Position numbers and translations under genes: made by a program
NCBI GenBank assembly: GCA_964016875.1
Contig: OZ024719.1
Span: 64,613,224-64,677,223, forward strand
Reading direction: 5' to 3'
DNA length: 64,000 nucleotides
Origin: Fallopia convolvulus
Lineage: Eukaryota; Streptophyta; Magnoliopsida; Caryophyllales; Polygonaceae
Shown here: positions 46,136 through 58,560 of the stretch, one piece after another
Layout: every line of letters starts with the position of its first letter
Numbering within the stretch: the stretch's first letter is position 1
The notes under the pieces: generated by a model
Seen by the model: the letters and a program-made list of their open reading frames with translations, nothing else
Databases searched by the model: none
Told to the model about the DNA's origin: nothing

Positions 46136-46904
46136 AAGATTTTTTTCTTTTTATGATGCTTCTTTTGCTTTCGTTTGAACAAACTTTTGGTGACTTGTGT
46201 GGACCGTGTAGGGGCCGTGAACAATATGCGTCCTTTGTTTGGGCGTTTCCTCTTTCTCAGGAAGGGGAAGTAGATAGTTTTTTTGGTGCATGCATGCTTT
46301 CCTTTTATTCTTTGTGCATTTTCATTTGTGCTTGTCCTTCCTTTGTGTGCAAGAATTTTCTGGACGGATAGGTGCTTCGGATCAAAGGCTTCAGGACGAG
46401 GACTCCTGCAGAAGTCTGTAGTCACGGGTGGCATCTGCGTTTACCGATGAAGTTTCCAAGCGTGTAACGAGTATCGCGTTGGGGCTAGCGCTCGGGAAGG
46501 GCGGCCGGTTAGAGGAGTTTCTAGGATTGGTTACCTCTATTGTTACAGTCTAGGATTGGTTACCTCTTGTTACTTTCATATTCATGTCTAATTGTACAAG
46601 GCACTCTATATATAAATGAAATGCATTTTCAGTTTTCAGTTTTACTCTGCAAGAAAGGAAAAACAAGGATAAACACGCAGAGATAAATCAATGCCATTCA
46701 TTCGATAAAACGAGACAGAGCATAGAAATCACACAACAAAGAGTCTTCACACAAATAAGTTGAACATGCCAAGAAAGATGAACTTAAATAAAGGCAACAT
46801 AATAAACCGCAGACTGTTGACTTCTAGTGTCTAGACTATCTGATGTCGAGGATCTTCTTCTGAGGACTCGGGGAGGTCTTCGCTCCGATAGAAGGAGTTC
46901 TCCC
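46136..46904. other. Non-coding spacer between aORF and integrase end of the Tat-type element
   Basis: The two coding regions converge here. The sequence holds duplicated GGTTACCTCT phrases near 46528 and 46558 and no coding frame. Confidence 0.5.
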
Positions 46905-49900
46905 TTAGAAGTGATACTTCTTCAAGTGCAGTGCATTCCAGCTCCGAGGGACGGGTTCTCCGTTCTTTGAATCCAGCTGGTAAGCACCTTTCCCAACGAC
47001 CCCTGTTATCTTATAGGGCCCTTCCGAGGTCGGGGCTAGCTTCCCCGATTTGGTTTCACAGGTATTCTGAAAGACACGTCGTAGCACCTAGTCGCCGACC
47101 CGGAAAGTTCGGATCCTGACGTTCTGGTTATAGCTCCGAGTAACCTGTTGTTGGTGTCTTGCTAACCGTAATCGAGCTTGGTCGCGAAGCTCGCCAGAAG
47201 TATCCAAATCAGCCGACAACTCTTGACGATTACGCTCTTCGGTCACGAAGCTGGTGCGAGCGGTGGGGATGAGAATTTCGGCGGGAATGACCGCTTCACA
47301 CCCATGTGTCAAGGAGAGAGGGGATTGACCAGTTGCGACCTTTGGCGTCGTGCGATCAGCCCAGAGAACGTAGGGGAGCTCATCGGCCCAGTTTCCCTTG
47401 GCCTTCACGAGCCTCTTCCTCAGAGTATTTATGATCACCTTGTTACTAGCTTCGGCTTGCCCATTTGACAGGGGATAACGGGGGGTTGAAGTGACCAGGG
47501 TAATCTTCCAGTGACTAAAGAAGTCTCTGGTCTTCTGGCTTATGAATTGAGAGTCGTTGTCGCATACGATCTCCGCTGGTACCCTGAAACGACAAAGGAT
47601 GTTTCTGGTAATGAAGGAGATCACTTGCTTATCTTTGATTTCTCGGTAAGCTTCAGCTTCGATCCACTTGGAGAAGTAATCATTCATAGCAAGGAAGAAC
47701 ACTCTCTGTCCGGATGAGGGGAGTAACTTCCCGAATATATCCTTCCCCCAGCGCATAAAGGGCCATGGTGTAAGTGTGGGGTAGAGTGGTTCAGGAGGTT
47801 GGTGACCGTTCGATGCGTGCCTTTGACAGGCATCGCATTTACGGCAGAAATCTACAACATCTTTCCACATAGTAGGCCAGAACCACCCCTGTCGAAGGGC
47901 CTTGTTGGATAGACTTCTCCCCCCGGTGTGGTTCCCACAATCTCCTTCATGAAGTTCCTCAAGAAGTCTCTGAATGCCTTCTTTAGCTAGGCACCGTTGT
48001 AGTGTTCCTACCACCGATTTGTGGAACAGGTTTCCGCCTTCCACCGTGAACTTAGTGGCCCTTATCTTTAGCAACTTCGCTTCAATTTTGTCTTCTGGGA
48101 GTTTTCCCCTGGTTAGCCAATCTAGGTACGACTGAGTCCAAGGTGTTTTGTTGGCTTCCGAATGGTAGGAGAAAGCTCTCTCGCCATTCGATCCGTCCAA
48201 GGGTAAATCTTATTGGGGTCGTTCCGGTAACTTCCGGCGTCCACGTTGTCACTGCTCATAAAGACGCTGTGGGGGGCTATTCCAAGAAGATTGATATCTT
48301 CGGTCACTCTTTCAGTCTTTTTGGCATCACCGATTTGAGTTCTTTTTATGGTGGGAACCGTGATGTGGACCATCGGGATCACATGGTACTCGTCAGGATC
48401 AATGGCTGACGCTAGGCGGGCAAGGGAATCTGCTTGGGCATTCTGCTCTCTTGGGATCTGCGCAAAGTAGATTTTCTCGAAACGAGGGATTAGATTTTTG
48501 ACCTCCTCTAGATAAGCCGCCATCCTCTCATCCCTTGCTTCGTATAACCCCAGCACTTGGTTGACTATCAGTAACGAGTCGCACTTGACCTCTATCTGTC
48601 GTGTGTTCAGATCCTCGGCGAGGGTTAGCCCAAAGATCAAGGCTTCATAATCCACTTCATTGTTCGTGGCCTCGAACGTACATCTTACGGACTGCGCCAC
48701 CCTATCCCCTTGTGTTGATTTTAGAAATACCCCTATCCCTGTTCCCCCAACGTTAGAGGCGCCATCCGTGTGAAGCGTCCATTGGGCTGGAGACATTGCT
48801 TCTATCGTCACCACTTCCGTTGGATCAGATCCTTCTTCCGTCGAAGGACTAAAATCAACCACAAAATCGGCTAGTGCCTGGGACTTCACCGCGGTTCTAG
48901 GCTCGTAATTGATATCGAAGCCACTCAGGTGGATGGCCCACTTGGCCATTCTTCCCGTGAACCCTGGCTTGTGCATTATTTTCTTCAATGGGTGTGTAGT
49001 TCTTACCACTATCAGATGAGCTTCGAAGTATGGGCGAAGCTTGTGGGAGCACATGACTAAGGTAAGGACCAACTTCTCTAAGGAAGAGTATCGGGTCTCG
49101 GCTGATAGAAGAGTTCTACTGACGTAATATACGGGTTGCTGCTGCCCATCCTGTTCTTTGACCAACACCCCGCTGACGGCTTTTTCAGTGACCGTGAGAT
49201 ATAAAGGCAAGGTTTCTCCTACTTTGGGTTTGGCCAAGATCAAGGGATTGGAGAAGTATCTCTTCAGCTCTTGGAAAGCTTCTTCATGTCTGGGAGTCCA
49301 TTGGAAGCATTTATTCTTCCTGAGGACTTCGTAGAAGAGACGACACCGGTCTGCCGACTTAGATATGAACCTGTTTAGGGCGGCGATCTGTCCCGTGAGT
49401 TTTTGGACGTCTTCTACGCATCTAAGAGACTTCAGAGTGGTTATTGCTCGAACCTGCTCAAAGCTAGCCTCTATTCCTCTCTGAGTGACTAGATACCCTA
49501 GGAATTTTCCCGACTTCACACCAAACGTACATTTCTGTGGGTTTAACTTCATGTTGAACTTCTTCAAGATTTCGAAAACTTCCTCTAGATGACTTCTATG
49601 ATCCACAACCTTCTTCGATTTGACGAGCATGTCATCTATGTATACCTCCATAGTTTCTCCAATCTGATCTTGGAACATTTTGTTCACCAACCTCTGATAC
49701 GTGGCCCCAGCGTTTCGCAGCCCAAAGGGCATCACTTTGTAGCAATACGTTCCCTTGCTGGTGATGAAGGACGTCTTCTCCTGATCGCTTTCTTCCATAC
49801 GAATCTGGTTATATCCACTGAAAGCATCCATAAAAGTCACCAGCTCGTGGCCCGTTGTGGCGTCTACTAATGCGTCTATGTGGGGCAACGGAAATGAATC

Positions 49901-50239
49901 CTTGGGACAAGCCTTATTCAAATCCGTGAAATCAATGCACATTCTCCATTTCCCATTTTTCTTGGGAACAACGACTACGTTTGCTAACCACTCCGGATAC
50001 TTGACTTCTTTGATCTTTCCAGTCTCCATCAACTTCCTTACTTCTTCGTCCACTATCTTATTTCTCTCATCGGCGAACTTCCTTCTCTTTTGTTTTACTG
50101 GGGGATGGTTAGGATCCACATTTAATCGGTGCGTGATGACACCCGGATCGATCCCCACCATATCCTCGTGGGACCAGGCAAAACACTTCAAGTTTTTACT
50201 GAGGAAGTCTATCAGCTCATTTTTCATAACTGGCTCCAA
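46905..50239 (-). pseudogene. Tat-type pol: RT, RNase H, archaeal-type RNase H, integrase (broken)
   Basis: The first open frame (50239-48122) has RT with FMDAF and YIDD (residues 200-203), a gypsy RNase H region (~345-440), and a second RNase H starting at WTLHTDGAS (~487). The integrase frame (48200-47088) has the HHCC zinc motif (H84, H91, C122, C125) and a D154/D214/E250 triad with D-x35-E spacing. A frameshift near 48190 separates the two. A TAG at about 47086-47084 replaces a Trp-like codon before the C-terminal 60 residues (to 46905). The replication genes are therefore not intact. Confidence 0.93.
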
Positions 50240-50388
50240 ATCTCTTCCGATCTTTACAGACCGATTGAGGTCAGATCAATCTAGGGCCACTTCCTCTACC
50301 TGATCATCTTCTTTTTCTTTCTCTTTTAGGGGGGTAGAGTTAGAGGCCTTCTCTAATTGCTAGATAGACTTGTGACTGGCGGCGGGTT

Positions 50389-52485
50389 TCAGCGCCGACT
50401 TAAATACTCCCGGGACGTTCTTTGATTGCCACAGATCTCTTGAACCCCCCACGGAGTCGGAAACTTCATCGTTTGGTGATAAGTAGAGGGAACAACTCTC
50501 ATATCATGGAGCCACGGTCTTCCCATGATTACATTATAACATGAAGGACAATCCATGACAGAATATCTAACCTGGATGTCCACGCCCTTCGCGTATGTGG
50601 GGAGGATCATATCTCCTACCGTATGCTTCACTTCTCTGCTAAAGCCTACGAGTGCTGTAGGATTTCTGTCCACGTCCTTCTCACTCAGACCCATTTCTTT
50701 CAGGGCTTCCAGCGTCATGAGATTAGTTGAACTCCCGGTGTCGATGAGAACTCGCTTCATCAAAATGTTACCAATCGACAGAGAAATCACGAGGCCGTCG
50801 TGGTGAAGCTCGTCAAGGCCACTGACGTCGTCTTCGCCAAAGTGTATCGCGAGACTGAAGACGTCACTCTTCTTTCGTGAGCGAGGAAGGGTGCTCTCTC
50901 GCGCATTCCTCTTGGCTGCTGAATAAGTGAGTCCGCACACCTTCGACCCCCCGGTGATCACATTTACGACTTTTGTCGGTACTGGCGACGCTGGCCTTCC
51001 CACACGTGAAGCCTCCACAACCTCTGGGGGGACTTGTGCGTTTGGTGCGACTTCCGTAATCCTTTCTCGAGAAACGAGGTAAGCGATCTCTCTCCTCAAG
51101 GCTACGCATTCTTTGTTCACATGGCTGTAATCGTCATGGAAATCACACCACCTGCTCATGTCTTTATTCGGGTACGGTTTTTCGTTCCTCTTTGGCCACC
51201 TGATGCCCCGTATGGTCAAAGCTATGTTCTTCACGAGGTCTTCGGGGCATATACCCAAATTGAACTCGTCGTATTTTGGCGGCAGGGGTTTAGTCGGTTT
51301 GGCTTCAGCGACATTTACCTTCACTGCGTCGGGATGAGGGCGTCGGTATGGTTGATCACGGCGTTCTCAGCACTGGTCCGGCGCGGCTTTCTTATCTACC
51401 CTCTCCCATACGCTCGTGGGTTTTCTCATCTTCAAATCCTCTTCCAGCCTGATTTGAGCCAGGGCTTTGGTTTGCACATCCTCAAAACTGTGGCAAGGGT
51501 GCCTAGTGAGCTCTTTATAGAGATCTCCGTCTTGGTTTATCCCCTGACGGAAGGCTTCCATCGCCGTCGGCATGTCACAGTGCGGGATGGAAATCTTCTC
51601 TCGGTTAAACCGGTCCAAGTATTCCCGAGTAGACTCCTCCGGCTTCTGGATAACCTAGTACAAGTCACTAGACTGCTTCTCAACCTCCGACTACTGGCGA
51701 ACTACACCTGGAACGAGTCCATTAATTTCGGCGAAGGAACGAATACTTCCCCTTGGGAGATTGATGAACCACTTCAGGGCTGGTCCCGTGAGGGCGGCCC
51801 CGAACCCTTTACACATCAACGCTTCCCGGGAGTGGTATGGCACCGCACTGGTCATCATCTTCTGTTTAAATATGGCCACGTGTTCGTCAGGGTCCCCCGT
51901 GCCATCATAAGAAGTCATATTGGGTACTGAGAACTTCTTTGGTATCTCGACTTGGGCGATGTGGGGAGCGAAGGGTGATTCGTCGTAACCGTCGACCGCC
52001 TCCTTCTCTATGGGCCGCGGGACTCCCGGTATCTTTGACAACTGCTCGGTGAACATCTTGAATTGGTTCCAAACGATATCCTCGAGGTCTCGGGGACGAC
52101 GGCGGTCCCAGTCCTCATCGTCATCCATGGTCTCATCTTCAAAGCGTCGGGGGATAACTTCTCGCGCCGATCGCAGGCGTATGGGTGCCCTCATTCTTTC
52201 ACTATCAGGATCCCCCTGAGCGGGGGTCAACGACGACACTCCGGGAACCGTTGCCGGTGGGGTGACGAATTCTCGGCCAGGATTTCCTCCACGACAGCCG
52301 GTATGATTCCCCGAGGAACCTTCACCCCCGTTGCTTCGTAATCGATCTGTCATTCTGACACGCGGGCCGACAGAAGACACAGACCTGAGTTGAGAGCGCA
52401 AACCGTCATTATCGGCGGTTAGCTGCTCGATGCTTACCTTGTGCTTCTCATTGCAAACACATTGATCCAACAACTCTTTTTCCAA
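50389..52485 (-). pseudogene. Tat-type gag and protease (broken)
   Basis: Three minus-strand segments follow one another: 52485-51691 (gag N-part, PNMTSYDGTGDPDEHV, capsid-like KWFINLPRGSI), 51618-51367 (DRFNREKISIP, continuing gag) and 51324-50389. The last contains a zinc-knuckle-like CDFHDDYSHVNKEC and the aspartic protease motif VLIDTGSS. Stop codons near 51690 and 51657 and a gap at 51366-51325 interrupt the frame. The region from 50388 to 50240 connects to pol with further stops. Confidence 0.9.
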
Positions 52486-52666
52486 AGCTTGGAGCCTTTG
52501 GGCAAACTAGGACAACTCGAGACGAAGGGCTGCTGATGCGTCCTGGCGTGCGCCCCTCCCTCCTCCTCGACGCCTAACCCTTGATCACCTTCGTGAGAGT
52601 TACTCATGATGATCCTCCAAAACTATCTTCGATGTACTGAACTGAAATCTTTCTTTCGATCGTTTT

Positions 52667-52684
52667 GCCCCACGGTGAGCGCCA
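52667..52684 (-). other. Primer-binding site of the Tat-type element
   Basis: On the minus strand TGGCGCTCACCGTGGGGC lies three bases inside the 5' LTR, the usual place for a gypsy primer-binding site. It is not a match to either tRNA type in this window. Confidence 0.7.
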
Positions 52685-52687
52685 AAT

Positions 52688-53179
52688 TGTTTTGGACAAA
52701 AATTTGCTTGACAAACCTCTGTCCTGAATTGGGGCACGATCAAAATCAAGAGAAGCTATTGATCTTACACGAACGTGGGATTCGCAAGAACAATGAAACA
52801 AGCAAAAGCAATTTTGCTCCGAAAATTTATAATCTCGTGTATATTCTTACTGATGTTCGCATGCCTCTACAAAAACAAGTAAAATCGATATATATGTTTA
52901 CATGGCAACAGTTATCTCCCTAGTATCACGATCTCCGGATCTCTAGGACACAATCCATAACTACTTTCCCGTTTTCCGTGTATTTCGAAGGCTTGAAACG
53001 CTATCTCGTGCGCCTTCGGGATGGTTATTTCCGCTTGTGACGAATGCTTTCTCCCTTCCATCGAGTGATTGGAGATTTCTCTATTCCAAGGTCTCTTCGT
53101 GCTCAGCCCGGTTAGTGATTTCTTCGTGCGTTCATGGGCTTAACTCACCGGATGGGCCGATAGATTTTTGGGCATAACA
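52688..53179 (-). repeat. 5' LTR of the Tat-type element
   Basis: 492 bp, on the minus strand beginning TGTTATGCCC and ending TTTGTCCAAAACA, with intact TG/CA borders. Confidence 0.92.
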
Positions 53180-53184
53180 CATAT

Positions 53185-53381
53185 CATGCAAATCATGGGT
53201 TAGGACTCATACTTAGCATAGAAACACAAGAAGAATCAAACAATGGGAAAATAAGAAACTAAATGCAATATTTTTGTATTTTTTCAATTTTTAAGAATTT
53301 TAATCAATGCATGCAAAATTTTAAATATGCCTAATCTAATGCAACTACATGAAATACAAAATTAATTCCCTTCCCCCATGC
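53185..53381 (-). mobile_element. Outer element, internal non-coding sequence
   Basis: AT-rich continuation of the outer Athila-like element right of the inserted Tat-type element. The phrase AACTACATGAAAT[AG]CAA is repeated near 53344 and 53402. Confidence 0.45.
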
Positions 53382-54887
53382 TTAAAACATACTATGTCCC
53401 CAACTACATGAAATGCAATATTTTTGCAAAGTTTGTTGCTTTTCGGCTTTGTTTTCCAACACTTTACCACTACGGAGCGAGATTGCATTCACATTCTGTT
53501 TAGGATTGAGTTCCGTCTGAGAGGGTAACCTGTTGGAATCTTTAGCTTCAAGTTTGCTCATTGCATTTGCAAGTTGGCTCATCTGATTTTCCAAGTGGGT
53601 GATGCTTGACTTGGTATCTTGCTGAAATTGGCCCACAGATTGATGCATCAGGTTCATATTTTGAGTAAGAGCACGGATCATTTTATCTGTGGATAAGGAT
53701 GGCCCTTGATTCGGTGCTTGAGTTTGAGGTTGAGGTTGAAAAGGAGGTCTAAAACCCGGAGGCCCGTTTGGAGGTACATACTGTTGGTTTTGATTTCCAT
53801 ACCTCAAATTGTGATGATCCTTCTAGCCCGGATTGTACGTGGTTGAATAAGGATCATATGTTGGTCTTCTTGGGTCATAACCTCCAAGTGCATTAACTTC
53901 CTCCTCTTGAGCATGAAGAGTAGGACAAGCATCCGTCTTATGAGTAACATCAGAGCAGAAACCGCAAGGCTTGACTTGTTGTTGTCCCTTCAGCATGAAT
54001 TGCCTGAACATTGACTTCAACTCATTCACATCTTCATGTAAAGCCGTAACATCAACAGAATGGGCTGCCTTCATTGAAGCTCTTTTGCTGAATTGACGAG
54101 AGCCTTCAGAAAGTTCATGAAATAGATCAAAAGCTTCGTCGGGAGTCTTGTTCAGGATGTTTCCTCCACATGCAGCATTAACATGTCGGCGTTCTTCATC
54201 CAATAAGCCCTCATGAAGGTACATAACAAGATCCATCTTAGATTAACCATGATAGGGGTAGCTTGAGATTAGCTTTTTGAACCTCTCATAATACTCATAA
54301 AGCGATTCGTTCGGGAGCTGTTCAATGTTGCTAATGCTCTTTTTCATACTCGAGAGTTTTGTGGTTGGGAAATACTTCTCAAGAAAAGCCTTTTTCAGTT
54401 CCTCCCAAGTCTCAATACTGCCAGGTGCCAGATAATAAAGCCAGTCACTCGTTGCATCTTTCAAAGAGAAGGTAAAAGCTCTCAGCTTGATTTGCTAATC
54501 AGTAACACCGTTTGGTTTCATATTAGTGCAGACAGCATGAAAATCCGATAGATGTTTGTTGGGGTCTTCACCTGCCTTCCCATAGAATTGAGGAATAAGA
54601 TGAATTAGCCTTGATTTCAGTTCAAATTGGACACCGTCAGGGAGTGCAGGTATATTCACCGCCAATGGTTGTTGGGCCAAATCGGGTGCAGTCAATTGTC
54701 TCAGTGTCTGAGTCATCTCTACTATTTCAGAAATGCTATCAGAATCAGAATCAGAAGAAGAAAGTGTTAGGTTGAACGGTAGTTCCCGAGAATTCGCACG
54801 AGCTTGCATGCTCAACCTAGAGATTGTCCTTTCGATTTTTGAATCAAACGCAACAAGAGATGGATTAGTAGCACGGGTATGAACCAT
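53382..54887 (-). pseudogene. Athila-like gag of the outer element (decayed)
   Basis: Reading the minus strand from 54887, the frame opens MVHTRATNPS and runs through the capsid region (DWLYYLAPGSIETWEELKK, FPTTKL, ESLYEYYERFKKL), HEGLLDEERRHVNAA, a cysteine cluster (CGFCSDVTHKTDAC) and SLRSGKVL, all characteristic of Athila/Tat gag. In-frame stops occur near 54495, 54241 and 53823. After about 53382 the gag merges into non-coding sequence and no pol follows. Confidence 0.88.
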
Positions 54888-54952
54888 ACAAGTGGTTCAC
54901 ACCCAAAAAGAAAAAAAAAGTAACACTAGATAAATACAAATAATTTGCCGAG

Positions 54953-54970
54953 TCCCCGGCAACGGCGCCA
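54953..54970 (-). other. Primer-binding site of the Athila-like element, tRNA-Asp type
   Basis: On the minus strand TGGCGCCGTTGCCGGGGA. It is exactly complementary over 18 bases to the 3' end plus CCA of the tRNA-Asp(GTC) genes at 16049-16120 and 17013-17084. Confidence 0.93.
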
Positions 54971-54974
54971 AATT

Positions 54975-57866
54975 TGACGAGCACTTTTACGTCGCTATAA
55001 AAGCACTGTCAAAGAATTATTTTCTAACTTCCTAACCTTAGCAAAGTGGAAGCAAGGGTCGATCCCATAGAGACTCGGATTATTTGGATTTAAGTAATGT
55101 TACTAAACTAAGGGGGAGATTTTGTAATTATAAACTAAGAATCAAAGTAATTAAAACTAATTAAATCAAAGCAAGTAAAGTGATTTGAGATTCAAATATG
55201 GAGAAAAGCGTCCAACTAGTTTTGTATCCATTGCATACATGACTTTTGATCCTTGATTATCCTTATTTCAATTTCCCTTGACTAATCTATTGTGAATTTA
55301 TGAATTCAAGCTTAAGGTGGTTGTTAATATACACTGCTTTAACAACCTTTTAATCAATTAACCTAGAAAACCTTCTATGTCAAGTTGATCATGCAATTAA
55401 GTTCAAAGCATTCAATAGAAACAATAATCATGAATTTCACCGTCTATTCATGAAGTCTTGTGATTGAATTCTCCGCCTTTGATTAATGATGTTCGCATTT
55501 TTAGTATAGTTTTTGATAGGTTTTCTTTGTTTATTAGGTTTAGTTTTGTTTAAATTTAGGTTTAGTTTTGAGTATTTTTAGTTAGTTTTGCATAAATCTA
55601 TGAAAAGAGTGGAGTCTACGCTATTTTGTGTATTTTGCAGGTTTTAGCAAGAAAAGGAGCTAAATAGAGCTAAATTTGGAGCATCACAGTGAAGGACGGG
55701 AGAGTGCAAGATTTAAGAAGTCAAAGCTTAAGAGTACAAGAGGAGGTGTTGAAGAAAACAAACCCCAGGCTCGTTAACGAGGCTGTGAAGGGTCGTTAAC
55801 GAGGCCACGAAGAGAAAGATTTCGAGTATTATTTTTATTATTCACCGATCCTGAGCGGGAATTTATTTCCGTGTCGGTTGAGTATCTTTTTAGAATCTTT
55901 ATGGGTTATTAGAATATGTATTTTAGGGTTTAATATCTTTCTAGATTTTATTTCTATCTTTTAGAGATTGTTTCTATCTTTTTAGGAAAGTTTTTATCTT
56001 TTAGCCTTTTTAGTTTTTTAGGATTTTCTAGTATAAATACCCTTCTATCTAGCATAGAAAGGGGGAGTCGAATTAGAGAGCTGGTTTTTGGAGAAGATTT
56101 GGAGGAAGGCCGAAAGAGAGAGAATCGGATCGGAAGTCGGTGACGAGGTTCGGTAGACGACGGTTTCCGAGGTTCGTTGATCGAGTTTGTGGTTCGGTGA
56201 ATGTTTTGTTTAGTTTTCTTCTTAATCTCTGTAAGACGATATTTTTGTTATTAATTTAAGTTTGAGTTTTGTTTCAATGTTTGTTTTTATTGAAGTTTTT
56301 AGTTTCTTAATCATGAGTAGTGAGTAGTCTTTTTTTCTAGGGTCGGGGTTAAGCCCGGCATAGTTGAGCATGTTTGATGAGTAAGATTGTGTGTTGAATG
56401 CCTTTTATCCTTTGTTGAGATAGTTTGTTGTGCTTAATACCGAAACGGAAGTTGAGGTAATTTGAGTTTTAACTTGATTGAAAGAGAAAGTTAGTAACTT
56501 GAAGGTTGATATTGTTTGAAAACGAAAGTTTCAAGCTTTAGATCCAAAACAAGCAATTGAGTGAGTTAGTTTATGAAAGTAGATTAATTTACTTGTTAAG
56601 TCAATGAAAGTTGATGACTCTATCTATTTAAAGGCATGATCTTATCTTCTTACAAATTCTTATGCTTGGCTATGTTGTGGTGTCCCTTATCCTAGATTTT
56701 TGTTTTAATTGAATTATTTCTGGTAAATCTCCGTTGCTGAGTACTTGCCTCGGTACCGAGTATTAATTGGAATTTAATTAGGTCATTAGTTGATATTTTT
56801 GTGTTCGGTGGTTCGGTAACGATCCTGACAAGGTCGTTAACGAGGCATCTCGTGAGTGTTGTGTTTGATTTTATTTGATTTTTATTAGATTGATAGAAAA
56901 ACAACCTTGCTTCCTGTGGAACGATCCTGACTCCACTGTACTCAGCGGGGTCTTGACTTACAAATTTATTTGTTGGCCGAGAATACCCTAACAACAATTA
57001 ACCTTATTCCACCGTCTATAAGTTTAATCAAAGGATTCATCCATGAATAATCAAATTCCACTGTCTATTTAATTATTCTAGTTGTAATTCAACCTAGAAG
57101 TAGAATAGGTGGTCAAGCTATTATAATCCTAAGTGAATTTAATCAATCAAGCACGGAGATATTCAATCTAGTCAAGGTAAATAGAAATAATTCAAATCTC
57201 ACAAACAATCATGCATACAACTTCAACTAACTAGTTGGACATGAGAAAATTAGCTAGAAATTGTCATTGAAGAAAAATAAAACTTACAAGAGTCAAATTG
57301 GTCTTCAATTGCAAAATTAGGGTTTTGTCTCCCACAAATCTCCAAACTCAATCAAACTTAGAACACAAGAATAATAGATAGCATAACCTCCAAATAAAAC
57401 TTTAAAGAAAGTATTTATACTATGTCTAAAAATATCCAAAAGCAATCCTAGAGTCGGCCCACAAGATCTGCCGAGGCCCAAGTCCTTGCCGCATCGACGC
57501 GCCAGAGCGCGGTTTGGACCTCGTGCGGTCGCGCTCTGCCGCTTTTGACCGCGCTCACGCCGCAGCAACTTCGCTCCTCTCGGCGCGGTCTTGGCTCCAC
57601 TCCGCGGTTTGGCCACTTCGCTTCTTGTCTTTGTAATTCCTGCCTCGGATCATCTCTTCAACGCTTCATATGCATCCCGAGGTTCCGTCCCAAGCCTTCC
57701 ATCTACCGTCTTCCACCATCCGACGTACAATTATGCACAAAGACGCGTAGATTCCGAACTAAACGAAAATAAAACCTAAACTAAAACTTAGAACGAAATC
57801 CTAGATAAAAATGCATAAACTGAGAATAAAAACATGCTCTAAGACCTATACCTATATGCTCTATCA
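54975..57866 (-). mobile_element. 5' LTR of the outer Athila-like element, interrupted by a solo LTR
   Basis: The plus-strand borders are TGACGAGC (next to the primer-binding site) and GCTCTATCA, giving TG/CA ends on the minus strand. Without the inserted 1510-bp solo LTR and its duplication the LTR is about 1.38 kb. It includes a GC-rich block at about 57460-57610. It parallels the LTR at 40686-41906 in motif order but at low identity. Confidence 0.7.
55487..56996 (+). mobile_element. Solo LTR inserted in the outer LTR, 1510 bp
   Basis: The segment begins TGATGTTCGC and ends CCTAACAACA, with the perfect 5-bp repeat ATTAA on both sides (55482-55486 and 56997-57001). No internal genes, primer site or second LTR are present, so it is a solo LTR left by recombination. 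A TATA-like AGTATAAATACCC lies near 56030, suggesting plus orientation. The phrase GTCGTTAACGAGGC recurs three times (about 55770, 55793 and 56832). Confidence 0.82.
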
Positions 57867-58560
57867 ATATACGAAAGCGCTAGGGGACTTGACATCGACC
57901 AATCCACTTGGCCACTCCGATTAGAAACCCTCTGTACCCTACGTCGCCAAACATGGTAAGACATGTAAGGCGGTGTAGGTGGGGCATTTGTGAGCGGGTA
58001 AAACAAACATAATTACCATAGTTATTTTAACTATTAAAGCTATTTCTTAAATTACTGTGCAGTTATTTTCGTTATTTTCTATATAAAAATATATGGCGAT
58101 TATGCAACTTAATGGGAGATCTTATCCTGCAAATATGATAAGATTATATCCGGAGAAGGTGGGAATATTCCAAGCTTGGGCTTAAGCAACCCTAGGAAAT
58201 AATTAAATAAGGCCCCCTGATCTCCCTCTTCCATTATAAATACATGCCCTATGCATGTAGGGAGAGACACATGTGCACATCGGCATATTCACAAAACCTA
58301 GGCAGGCTAATATTCGCTTAGCTTGACTGTTTAGGGTTTCACCACTCTCTTGTTGTACCTCGTCGCTCAAAACGACAATTGCTCTTCTGACTTAGGCATC
58401 GGAGGTGGATTAGGGGGTCCCCGCCCCCTTTGTCCATTGTTTTGTAGGTTTTCTAGGTCAAAGAGATCAAAGAGGAGCGGAAGAGGAGGAGTTATTAATT
58501 GGTGTATTTAGTACAAATTGAAGGCGAGATTTTGTACACCAACACACTTTATGACGTAAC
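57867..58560. other. LTR-like non-coding DNA
   Basis: The segment has LTR-like features: a TATA-like TTATAAATACATGCCC near 58235, a leader-like region, and an end at TTGTACACCAACA near 58551. A start at TGTAAGGCGG near 57967 is possible. I could not find a target duplication, so borders are uncertain. Confidence 0.35.

Larger units (their letters stand above)
42992..53179 (-). mobile_element. Tat-lineage Ty3/gypsy LTR retrotransposon, 10.2 kb, coding strand minus
   Basis: Two LTRs (42992-43481 and 52688-53179) enclose gag, protease, RT, two RNase H regions and integrase in gypsy order on the minus strand. The element is flanked by CATAT (42987-42991 and 53180-53184). The second, archaeal-type RNase H and a long opposite-strand ORF between integrase and the 3' LTR are features of the Tat lineage (Retand/Grande-like). 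Stop codons and frameshifts interrupt gag and pol, so it is now defective. Confidence 0.92.

Noticed and set aside
50555..51930. Long plus-strand frames (83 to 298 codons) opposite gag and protease
   Set aside because: They are shadows of the minus-strand gag-protease coding region, with no domain similarity.
57317..57616. 99-codon minus-strand frame with Arg/Ala-rich sequence
   Set aside because: It lies in the GC-rich part of the Athila-like LTR and has no domain.
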